15,639 nt of DNA, taken from Candidatus Aminicenantota bacterium. Lineage in GTDB: Bacteria > Acidobacteriota > Aminicenantia > UBA2199. Both the position numbers and the translations under genes were made by a program. The notes beneath the pieces are model-generated. The model did not search any database. It saw only the letters and a program-made list of their open reading frames with translations, and was not told the DNA's origin. Positions 1 to 7,202 of the stretch are shown in pieces. The stretch is taken from the NCBI GenBank assembly GCA_020355945.1, contig CP070627.1:8643785-8659423 (forward strand), written 5' to 3'. The stretch's first letter is position 1. The number at the start of each line of letters is the position of its first letter.

Positions 1-919
1 CTAAATCATTTTTATCTCTGTATTGAAAGAGCGTTTTCAAATGCCCGCCAATGGGTGTGGGAAAGATATCGTGGACATCTCGCTGAATGGTTGGGTAATT
101 CTCTAACTTGTTTTCTTCCAACTCTTGTTTACACTTTTTCAGATCATTACTATAAAGTACGGCTTCATTAAGCAGGACTTTTACCAAATTGAAATTGAAT
201 GGATCAATTCCCCCTCTTGGAAAGGATTTTTTGTCTTCGGGTGTTAAATCGATTGATATAGGAAGTTTCCAATCCAGGACTTCCGGTGCATTTTCATTCC
301 TGTATAATCCCCAGGGCACTTCTTCTTTTGCCGCCTCCTCTTTTCCCTGCCAACTGATATCCCTGGAAGAATAAAGATTTATTGCTTTTGATGGGCCATA
401 CTTGCTCATTATAAAGGCTTTGGCAATTTGAAATGCCTTTTTCAAGGTGGCCTGGCTGGCCAGGGCATTATAAAATTGCTCGGCAAATTCCGTGGCCATT
501 TTATCGTCGATGGGAACAGAAGTAGCAATCACTGCTTTTACACCGCAAGAGAGTAAAATATCCACCTGTTTTCGCGTGGCACAGCCGTTGAGAAACACCA
601 ATTGCAGGTCCTTTTGCTGTCCCATTAATTGGGCCAATCCTTTGGCATCGGCCAGTTGTGACTCACCTTCACAGCTTTCCAGTTGCAAGTGTGTGCCATT
701 GGCATGACCGCCGTAGTGGAAAATAGCAATTCGATCGCTATAGCGGTTGAACAGGGCAAAAATATCAGCAATAGACGTACTCTCTTCTTTATGGACCTGG
801 ACAAAACCCTTATCATGGTAATTTTGCAAAGTTTTAAAGATATTTTTTCTCTCCCTGACAATCATGGGTAAGTAAGCATCGTTATCATTGGCAAACGCCA
901 GTATGATAATTGGTTTCAT
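1..919 (-). CDS. CHAT-domain protease, 3' end outside window
   Basis: This is the N-terminal 306 residues of a CHAT (caspase-like, clan CD) cysteine peptidase; the frame runs off the left edge. The candidate catalytic His is H72 in HYGGHANG and the Cys is C113 in FLNGCAT, the same positions as in the two other CHAT proteins of the operon. The CHAT fold spans about residues 1-205 and ends at the shared VPWGLY motif. After a linker, residues 282-305 (FPTPIGGHLKTLF) resemble residues 281-295 of the CHAT protein at 5360-7126 (SMPLPLGEQLRRLF), so both probably carry the same C-terminal helical module. The ATG follows a GAGGTGA ribosome binding site that overlaps the stop codon of the solute-binding-protein gene 9 nt upstream, so translation is probably coupled. 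CHAT peptidases usually cleave partner proteins after activation by a sensor. The substrate here is unknown. Confidence 0.9.
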   Translation of the reverse strand, partial: MKPIIILAFANDNDAYLPMIVRERKNIFKTLQNYHDKGFVQVHKEESTSIADIFALFNRYSDRIAIFHYGGHANGTHLQLESCEGESQLADAKGLAQLMGQQKDLQLVFLNGCATRKQVDILLSCGVKAVIATSVPIDDKMATEFAEQFYNALASQATLKKAFQIAKAFIMSKYGPSKAINLYSSRDISWQGKEEAAKEEVPWGLYRNENAPEVLDWKLPISIDLTPEDKKSFPRGGIDPFNFNLVKVLLNEAVLYSNDLKKCKQELEENKLENYPTIQRDVHDIFPTPIGGHLKTLFQYRDKNDL

Positions 920-962
920 GGTTTCACCTCACTGCCTCCGGCGGGCTCGCGGCGCGGGCACC
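912..962. repeat. 51-bp GC-rich repeat, copy 1
   Basis: Matches 7119-7169 at 49 of 51 positions; the differences are at 933 and 947. It covers the start codon and ribosome binding site of the CHAT gene at 1-919, the spacer, and the last codons of the solute-binding-protein gene. The core is cctccggcggg followed by gctcgcggcgcgggc, an imperfect short inverted repeat. It is far richer in G+C than its surroundings. It encodes the VPAPRARRRQ tail of the upstream protein. Confidence 0.85.
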
Positions 963-1978
963 TTATTTCCCTTTTCTTTCCGGTATTCGTCTTTATGCTT
1001 CTGCACTCGTTTGTATACCTCTTTTGAAAAAACTTTTCCCTTGATGAGTCCATTTATAAACTTGTCTAAGGTACTCTGCCATTTTTTTTGGGCATCAGCC
1101 GGTAACCTATTTACGATCAAATCATACTCTTCCATCTCTTTTATGGCCTCTTCTTCAAGCTCTCCGATTTCTTTAGATAAATCATTATTAATCTTTTTTG
1201 CTGCTTCAATCATTTGTTTTTCATATTGGTCAGGGATATTTTCCCAGGTTGTTTTTGAGATAAAAAGCACCCCGATCCCAGGACCCACCAGGAGAGAACA
1301 CATGTTGGGAGCCAGGTTGTAGTATTGACCGGCAGCAGCTATAATTGGCGAATGATAAAAGGCAGTGACCTTACCGCTTTGCAGATTCATCATCAGGTCA
1401 TTGAAATCAATTGGTACAGGATCGAATCCGGCATTTTTAGCTGCCTCTACCATTCCCGGGTTCTCCGTTGTAATGGAGAGCTTGTGATCTTGCAAATCTT
1501 CAGGGTAAAACACGGGATTTTTTGAGAAGAACCTGACCCATCCGTAGGATGACCAACAGATCATCTTAAAGCCTTTTTTTTCAATTTCTTTTTCAAAAAA
1601 CTCTTTCAATTTATCAAAAACATAATTAAATTCCTCATCGTCGGTAAATAGCAAAGGAGTATAAAACAGGTTAACATCCCTGTATATACTCGATATCCCC
1701 TCAAGGGTGAGAGCGGCTCCTCCTAATTTACCGCTGCGCATTTTCTCTACAATCTCGACTTCATTGCCGGCAATTCCCCCGGCAAATATCCTGAGCCTCA
1801 CCTTACCCCCGGTTATTTTTGTCCAATCACTGCTTATCCTATTAAGAGCTTTGTGCCAGGGAGTACGTTCAGGGCTAATGGTGCCAATTTTGATAGTAAT
1901 GGTCTCTTGTGAATAGACAGACCCTGTTAAAATTAATGCACTTAATATGAACAGCAATATAATTTTTTCGATTTTCAT
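929..1978 (-). CDS. DctP-like TRAP-type solute-binding protein, orphan
   Basis: 349 residues. A Lys-containing N-terminus, a hydrophobic core (about residues 6-19) and a likely cleavage after VYSQ (residue 24) make a Sec signal peptide, so the protein should be periplasmic. The mature part fits the TRAP DctP family: IKIGTISPERTPWHKAL at the start, then AGGIAGNE, GGAALTLEGIS, the DLQDHKLSITTEN region and the PVPIDFNDLMMNLQSGKV segment. Family members bind small, mostly carboxylated ligands and normally feed DctQM permeases, but no permease gene is present here. The usual K-[ILM]-R motif, whose Arg holds the ligand carboxylate, reads KLS (Ser168). The last residues (VPAPRARRRQ) are encoded by a GC-rich interspersed repeat and are probably not native. 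The gene overlaps the STAND-WD40 gene by ATGA. An atypical or sensory ligand-binding role is inferred. Confidence 0.88.
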   Translation of the reverse strand: MKIEKIILLFILSALILTGSVYSQETITIKIGTISPERTPWHKALNRISSDWTKITGGKVRLRIFAGGIAGNEVEIVEKMRSGKLGGAALTLEGISSIYRDVNLFYTPLLFTDDEEFNYVFDKLKEFFEKEIEKKGFKMICWSSYGWVRFFSKNPVFYPEDLQDHKLSITTENPGMVEAAKNAGFDPVPIDFNDLMMNLQSGKVTAFYHSPIIAAAGQYYNLAPNMCSLLVGPGIGVLFISKTTWENIPDQYEKQMIEAAKKINNDLSKEIGELEEEAIKEMEEYDLIVNRLPADAQKKWQSTLDKFINGLIKGKVFSKEVYKRVQKHKDEYRKEKGNKVPAPRARRRQ

Positions 1979-1990
1979 TTCATTTCCTCC
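1975..1990 (-). promoter_or_regulatory. ATGA overlap and coding-embedded ribosome binding site
   Basis: The stop of the STAND-WD40 gene and the start of the solute-binding-protein gene share ATGA (1978-1975). The GGAGG site for the second gene lies in Glu codons at the end of the first. This is a classic arrangement for translational coupling of two proteins made together. Confidence 0.8.
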
Positions 1991-4900
1991 TCTTTTTCCT
2001 CTTCTTTCAACTGCTTATCGTCAAACCTTTGACAAACACCATTTTTTAAAAAATCTTCCAGGGGCATTTTAATCTTCCATTGGCGGACAGTTTTATCCTT
2101 AGAACCGGTAATAATATATGTGCTGTCCGGTGAAAAAGCGACAGAATTAATCCAATTTTCATGCCCTTTGAAAACCCGTAATTGCATTCCGTTCAAGTTC
2201 CATAACCGGGCGGTCTTATCCTTAGAGCCGGAGAGGATATATTTGCCATCGGGTGAAAAGACCGCGGAAGTAATACCTTTTTCATGTCCTTTGAAAATCG
2301 TTAATACCTTTCCCTTCAGATTCCATAAACGGATCGTTTTATCAAAGGACGCGGTGAGAATATAGTTGCCATCCGGTGAAAAGGCAATGGAAGTGATTTT
2401 AGACTGATGTCCTTTGAAATCCTGTAATTTGTTTCCCTCCAGGTCCCATAACCGGGCGATATCATACTCGGTCCCGGTGACAATATATTTGCTGTCCGGC
2501 GAAAATGCTAACGAAGAAATCATATTTTTATCACCTTTGAAAGTTCGTATTAAGTTTCCCTGCAAATCCCATAATCGAGCGGTTTTATCCCTTGAGCCGG
2601 TGAGAATATATTTACCGTCAGGAGAAAAGACCGCGGAAGTGACATCATCTTCATGCTGTATTTTGAAATCATGAATGGGATTTCCCTGCAAATCCCATAA
2701 TCGGGCGAATCGGGCGGTTTTATCTTCAGATACGGTTAGAATATATTTACTATCAGGCGAAAAGTCAGCAGATGTAACCCGAGCATCATCTACTCTGAAA
2801 TCCTTTGAGTTCTTTCCCTGCAAATCGCGTAAATGTGCAGCTCCATCCTGGTAAACGGTGAGAATATATTTACCATCAGGAGAAATGGCAGCGTAAGTGG
2901 TAGCAGCATCATACTCTTCCAGTATTCGGGATTTTATATCTTTAATATCCTTAATATCCCATAGACGTATGGTATTATCCTTCGAGCCTGTTATAATATA
3001 ATCGCCATCCGGTGAAGAAAAGGCAGCGGAAGTCACCTCTTTATTATGCCCTATGAAATCTTGCAACTTCTGTCCCTGCAAGTCCCATAACCGGGCGGTT
3101 TTGTCCTTTGATCCGGTGAGAATATATTTCCTATCCGGCGAAAAGGCAACGGAAGTAACCTCTTCTTCATGTCCTTTGAAAACCCTTAATTCCTTGACGT
3201 TCGAATCCCATAACCGGGCGGTTCCATCCTTATGGCCGGTGAGGATATACTTACCATCGGGTGAAAAGGCAGCGGAAGTAATATCTTTTTTATGCTCTTT
3301 GAAAGTCAATGGTTCTTTTATTCCAGGGGAGACCGGAAGAATAGATTTTCCATCCGGGGAAGAGTCAGTGGATTTGAACAAACTTACAGGATTTTGTAAA
3401 GCAAGTAATTCGTTTCCCTGCAAGTACCACAGCAGAACGGGTCTATCCGAGGTGCCAGTAAAAATAAATTTACCCTCCGTAGAAAAGGTAAAGGAGGTAT
3501 CCTCGGTTCTATACCCTTTGAAAACTCGTAACTCCTTTCCTTTCTCATCCCATAACCGGGCAGTTCTATCAAAGGAGCCAGTAAGAATATATTTTCCATC
3601 AGGAGAATAGGCAGCGGAAGTGACCAAACCTTTATGTCCTGTAAAAGGCTCTGATTCCTTTCCCTTCAAATCCAATAACCTGACGGTTCCATCAAAGTAA
3701 CCTGCAATAATATTTTTTCCATCCGGCGAAAAAGCAACGGAAAGAACCCTTGCTTTATTTTTTGCAATAATTTTATAAAAATTATTTTCCCAGTAAATCT
3801 TATCAATGGTATTGGATAAGATTTTGTTTTTACCTAATAACCAGACCTTTTTAGCTTTTTCAGCTAAACGCAAGGCATAGGTGGGATCGTCTTTTACCTT
3901 TAACAGTGCTTTTGAAGCATAGGCGTTGGCTTCAGCTACTTTCCACTTCCAACCTGCAAATAAAGCAAAGAAAATAATTAAACTAATAGCAACAGCACAA
4001 AAGGCGATGATTTTTTTTTGTTTTGAAACCTTTTTTTTACTTTTTTCTATAAATTCTTTCTCTTTTTTCTCTAATTCCTTTTTTAGCTTTTCTTCAAAGC
4101 TTTCAAAGTAATAATCGATATAATTAAGCTCTTTTTTAGAGAGAAACGTCCTGGTCTTTTCAAAAGTATCAAGCCGGTCTTTTACCAATTTTTTTATTTC
4201 TAGCAGTGCTTTCTCTTCATCGCTTATTTTCTCTTCGATTCGTTTTGCCAGGGCATCGTGAGCAATTTCATAGGTGTTATCTTCTTCCCAAAGGTTTAAT
4301 ATACGTGCATTTTCTAGCTCCTCCAGGCAATCCTTTATTACATCCTCCGAGCCTGTGAATTTTTCCAGGATTTTTTCCCGGGATAAGGGTAGAGTCGTTC
4401 CCTCCCCTGTTGCGAATTGTTTGAGCACTTCCCAGACAACTTTTCTCGGACCCCGGGGGTATTTTTCATTTAATTCCCCCTGTATCCGTTTTGCCTGAAC
4501 TTCCAGGAATGAGGCCATCACATCGCTTACTTTGCCAACCTTTTTTACTAAATCCAATGTGAATATGACCTCTTTCAGTTGATCATCACTGCTGTTACTG
4601 GGGGATTCGACTTGCTTAGCGGCTCTCCTGTACAAACGGTCCAGGTAGACCTGTAAATAAGGTAACCCGATTTCTCCTTTTTTGTCTTGGTTGTATTCAA
4701 TGATCCGTTTAATTGTGTCAGCGGGGGGGGCCAGTTGAATTTTAAAGGCCTTGGCAGATTCGCTAATGACCTCTTCTATCTTAGCTAAAGTCATCGTTTC
4801 TATACGGATGCGATTATTGAAGAGCCGCGGAACCACCTTTTCAAAATCATAAAGCCTGGCAATATAATCTTCCCGCATGACAAAGATTATCTTTACAGGC

Positions 4901-5343
4901 GCTCTTGATTCAAGTAATTGGGCGGTAATATTGAAAAAGGATCGCTGCTCTTCTTTTTTACCCAGGATAAAGAGCTCTTCAAATTGATCGAAAATTAAAT
5001 AGACGGGTTTGAGAGAATCAAGATAAAGGGTGTAGACTGCATCAGTTATGGATTTCTCAATACCGATAGGGGATTCGGCATGCCTGTATATCTCTTTCCA
5101 CAGGGAGATAATAATATCATCCCCTCTCCTGATATGGAGGTCAATCCAATCGGCTTCGGAGAAACGATTGCCCAGTCCACATCGAATAATACTTGTTTTT
5201 CCCGTCCCGGTTTGTCCGTAAACCAAAATAAGATTGGTAGTAAATGCAGTATTGTATAACAATTCAATCTCTTTATCTCTACCGAAAAAAATATCTCTTT
5301 CTCCTTTCTCGTAAGGTTTTAAAAATTTAAATGGTGAATTCAT
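1975..5343 (-). CDS. STAND NTPase with one membrane helix and WD40 propellers
   Basis: 1122 residues. The N-terminal part is an nSTAND1-like P-loop NTPase: FFGRDKEI entry motif (19-26), Walker A GQTGTGKTS (43-51), Walker B VYLIFDQFEEL (114-124), a VMRED strand near 155-159, then a winged-helix region ending in YEIAHDAL (358-365). A charged coiled coil (about 415-445, many K and E) leads into one transmembrane helix (about 445-464). Residues 529-1093 hold thirteen complete WD40 repeats and one truncated repeat, fitting two seven-bladed propellers. STAND proteins are ATP-dependent switches that oligomerise when their repeat domain senses a ligand. The Lys-rich side before the helix predicts NTPase inside and propellers outside. 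Start: ATG with GAGGT upstream, 16 nt after the CHAT gene. The Glu-rich C-terminus encodes the ribosome binding site of the next gene. Confidence 0.93.
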   Translation of the reverse strand: MNSPFKFLKPYEKGERDIFFGRDKEIELLYNTAFTTNLILVYGQTGTGKTSIIRCGLGNRFSEADWIDLHIRRGDDIIISLWKEIYRHAESPIGIEKSITDAVYTLYLDSLKPVYLIFDQFEELFILGKKEEQRSFFNITAQLLESRAPVKIIFVMREDYIARLYDFEKVVPRLFNNRIRIETMTLAKIEEVISESAKAFKIQLAPPADTIKRIIEYNQDKKGEIGLPYLQVYLDRLYRRAAKQVESPSNSSDDQLKEVIFTLDLVKKVGKVSDVMASFLEVQAKRIQGELNEKYPRGPRKVVWEVLKQFATGEGTTLPLSREKILEKFTGSEDVIKDCLEELENARILNLWEEDNTYEIAHDALAKRIEEKISDEEKALLEIKKLVKDRLDTFEKTRTFLSKKELNYIDYYFESFEEKLKKELEKKEKEFIEKSKKKVSKQKKIIAFCAVAISLIIFFALFAGWKWKVAEANAYASKALLKVKDDPTYALRLAEKAKKVWLLGKNKILSNTIDKIYWENNFYKIIAKNKARVLSVAFSPDGKNIIAGYFDGTVRLLDLKGKESEPFTGHKGLVTSAAYSPDGKYILTGSFDRTARLWDEKGKELRVFKGYRTEDTSFTFSTEGKFIFTGTSDRPVLLWYLQGNELLALQNPVSLFKSTDSSPDGKSILPVSPGIKEPLTFKEHKKDITSAAFSPDGKYILTGHKDGTARLWDSNVKELRVFKGHEEEVTSVAFSPDRKYILTGSKDKTARLWDLQGQKLQDFIGHNKEVTSAAFSSPDGDYIITGSKDNTIRLWDIKDIKDIKSRILEEYDAATTYAAISPDGKYILTVYQDGAAHLRDLQGKNSKDFRVDDARVTSADFSPDSKYILTVSEDKTARFARLWDLQGNPIHDFKIQHEDDVTSAVFSPDGKYILTGSRDKTARLWDLQGNLIRTFKGDKNMISSLAFSPDSKYIVTGTEYDIARLWDLEGNKLQDFKGHQSKITSIAFSPDGNYILTASFDKTIRLWNLKGKVLTIFKGHEKGITSAVFSPDGKYILSGSKDKTARLWNLNGMQLRVFKGHENWINSVAFSPDSTYIITGSKDKTVRQWKIKMPLEDFLKNGVCQRFDDKQLKEEEKEEEMK
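2065..3759 (-). repeat. WD40 repeat array, about 14 units of ~120 bp
   Basis: The DNA is periodic: each unit encodes a variant of hTSxAFSPDGKYILTG, then SxDKTARLWDLQG. Thirteen units are complete and one (near residues 670-690) is a degenerate half-repeat. Several units are very similar at nucleotide level, including silent positions, which points to recent amplification or gene conversion. Small in-frame duplications are visible: DIKDIKDIK around 2938-2960 (unit ttaatatcc) and ARFARLW around 2702-2719 (cgggcgaat followed by cgggcggtt). Confidence 0.9.
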
Positions 5344-5359
5344 TTTTACTACCTCGCAA

Positions 5360-7126
5360 TTATTTTAAGTTAAGTACATCTTCTTTAAACTTTTCAAACT
5401 GTTTACCCAGTTTTTCATATTCGGATTTAATTTCATCCCCTTCTTTAACCGAGATATTTAACGTTTCGTTAGTCTCCACAGATCGATAAGAGTAAATCCC
5501 CCTGGAAGGGTCTTGATGACTAAAAAAGTAGATCCTGGAGAGCGCATCGCCTTCGATGGTATTGTAATCGATGACAAAAGGGAAAAGATTGAGGAATCTT
5601 GCGGCGCCCTCACAATCTTTTAGTAAAACCACCGAATTGTCATCCGTACAAGAATCATTTTTCCATTTTGTGTGTTTTAAACCTTCCCACCTTCCTTTCA
5701 GTATTACTCTTGTATGCAAATACCAGGCGTCTTTATGCCGCTCTTTTTTAACCTGTATTTCTTTTATCGACGTGAGTTTATACATAACTAAAAATCCCAC
5801 TTTCTCAAGAATGATGCCCAGATGTTTTTCGGCTTCGCTGCAAGAATTGTTAACTTCATTGGTACCATTTATACTGCATCCGTCAATTTCTCTTTTCAAA
5901 TCCTCCATAAATCGGAGGGCTTTATTAAGCTCATTTTCACTTTGGGTCATTAAACTCTCTCCTATTATACTGAATTCTTTTGCAAAATAGTCAATTTCAT
6001 TTTTTTTGAAAATATGGGCAATGATTTTAATGAGGTTTATATAATCGAAGGTTTGGTAATCATCGCCACCCGGTTCAAACAAACTTTTTGAGAGCTTGAG
6101 AAAATCTTCATTGACCGCAAGCGACGGGTTAACAATCTTCTCATCCCACAATTGAGATAACAAAATGAAACAAAGAAATTTAACCGCCTCACGATGGCAC
6201 TGTACCAATTGTTTAAGCCTGTTGATATCTTTGGTACTGTTATTGAATAAACGTCTCAATTGCTCGCCCAGTGGCAGCGGCATGCTTTCCCAGATTTCCC
6301 TCCTGATTTCCTTCCTGGTTTCAGCTTTTGATTTTTCGATTTGATTCTCATCCATTAATGCGGCCATTTTGAGATTGTGGGGAGCAGTGGCCCTGGAAAG
6401 CGTATCGATCAGGTAGGAATTTACTTCCAGGCATTCATTTACCTGGCTATCGTGAGTACGATAGGGTGGGAGTTTCCATTTCAATACGTTCTTGTGAGCT
6501 TCAGCATAGTATAATCCCCAGGGCTCTGGATCGGTTGCAGGGGTCTCCTTTTCTTGCCAGTTCACATCGCGGGCACTGTATATTTTTATTTCCCTGGAGG
6601 AGCCTTCAGGGGCGGTCACTTTAGCTTTGGCCATGTTAAACGCCCCCTCGATGTCACGCCCACTGGCAAGGGATGTGTAAAATTGCACGGCAAATTCCGA
6701 AGCCATGCTGTCATCAATGGGAACAGAAGTAGCAATGACCGCCTTGACACCGGAGTCGAGCAATAGACCCACCTGCTTTCGTGTGGCACAGCCATTGAGA
6801 AAAACAAGCTGCAGTTCTTCTTGCAGCCCCATCACCCGGGCCAGGGGCTCGGCTTTGACCTGTTGGCTTCTGCCCGATATCATTTCCAGTTGCAAGTGGG
6901 TGCCGCTGGCATGACCACCATAGTGGAAAATGACAATTTTATCCTTATGGGTATCAAAATAATAAAAAATGTCATCCAAAGCTGCATCCCCTTCATGCTC
7001 CACCTGGACAAAATTCCCCACGGGATGATCACGGAAAGCTCTTAAAATATCTCTCTTTTCCCGCTTGATCATTTCCAGGTAATTATCTCTATCGTTTGCA
7101 AAAGTAAGTACGATAACAGGTTTCAT
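5360..7126 (-). CDS. CHAT-domain protease with uncharacterised C-terminal module
   Basis: 588 residues. The CHAT peptidase domain (1-205) has His72 in HYGGHASG and Cys113 in FLNGCATRKQ. Its first 20 residues differ from those of the neighbouring CHAT protein at 7203-11864 by a single residue, and the DNA is nearly identical there. A linker with charged helices (about 225-280) leads to a helical region opened by SMPLPLGEQLRRLF (281-294), then a beta-containing region (about 455-560) with LLKD, FLNLFPFVIDY and IYSYRS segments. The C-terminus (565-588) is a short amphipathic helix. The second half resembles a module I recall in other bacterial signalling and defence proteins, but I cannot name the family. 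Probable role: a protease activated by, or acting on, partners in the operon. The ribosome binding site GAGGTGA (7131-7137) lies inside the 51-bp repeat. Confidence 0.9.
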   Translation of the reverse strand: MKPVIVLTFANDRDNYLEMIKREKRDILRAFRDHPVGNFVQVEHEGDAALDDIFYYFDTHKDKIVIFHYGGHASGTHLQLEMISGRSQQVKAEPLARVMGLQEELQLVFLNGCATRKQVGLLLDSGVKAVIATSVPIDDSMASEFAVQFYTSLASGRDIEGAFNMAKAKVTAPEGSSREIKIYSARDVNWQEKETPATDPEPWGLYYAEAHKNVLKWKLPPYRTHDSQVNECLEVNSYLIDTLSRATAPHNLKMAALMDENQIEKSKAETRKEIRREIWESMPLPLGEQLRRLFNNSTKDINRLKQLVQCHREAVKFLCFILLSQLWDEKIVNPSLAVNEDFLKLSKSLFEPGGDDYQTFDYINLIKIIAHIFKKNEIDYFAKEFSIIGESLMTQSENELNKALRFMEDLKREIDGCSINGTNEVNNSCSEAEKHLGIILEKVGFLVMYKLTSIKEIQVKKERHKDAWYLHTRVILKGRWEGLKHTKWKNDSCTDDNSVVLLKDCEGAARFLNLFPFVIDYNTIEGDALSRIYFFSHQDPSRGIYSYRSVETNETLNISVKEGDEIKSEYEKLGKQFEKFKEDVLNLK

Positions 7127-7169
7127 GGTTTCACCTCACTACCTCCGGCGGGCCCGCGGCGCGGGCACC
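7119..7169. repeat. 51-bp GC-rich repeat, copy 2
   Basis: Second copy, covering the start and ribosome binding site of the CHAT gene at 5360-7126 and most of the 76-nt gap behind the 1553-residue gene. The inverted repeat is perfect here: gcccgc, ggc, gcgggc (7152-7166). Unlike copy 1 it lies outside the upstream coding sequence, which ends at 7203. Nothing else is evident in 7170-7202. Confidence 0.85.
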
Positions 7170-7202
7170 CTATGCTTTTGAGTTCTTATTTCAAACATTT
7201 TA

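Noticed and set aside
929..1978. Standard TRAP transporter operon
   Set aside because: No DctQ or DctM membrane gene is present on either side; both neighbours are signalling genes.
3053..3610. Plus-strand open frame of 185 codons with repeated motifs
   Set aside because: It is the reverse complement of the WD40 array; its apparent repeats mirror the real repeats, and no ribosome binding site or family similarity supports it.
2065..3759. Regularly spaced repeated DNA that might suggest a CRISPR or minisatellite
   Set aside because: The period of about 120 bp keeps one reading frame and encodes WD40 repeats; there are no short identical repeats with unrelated spacers.
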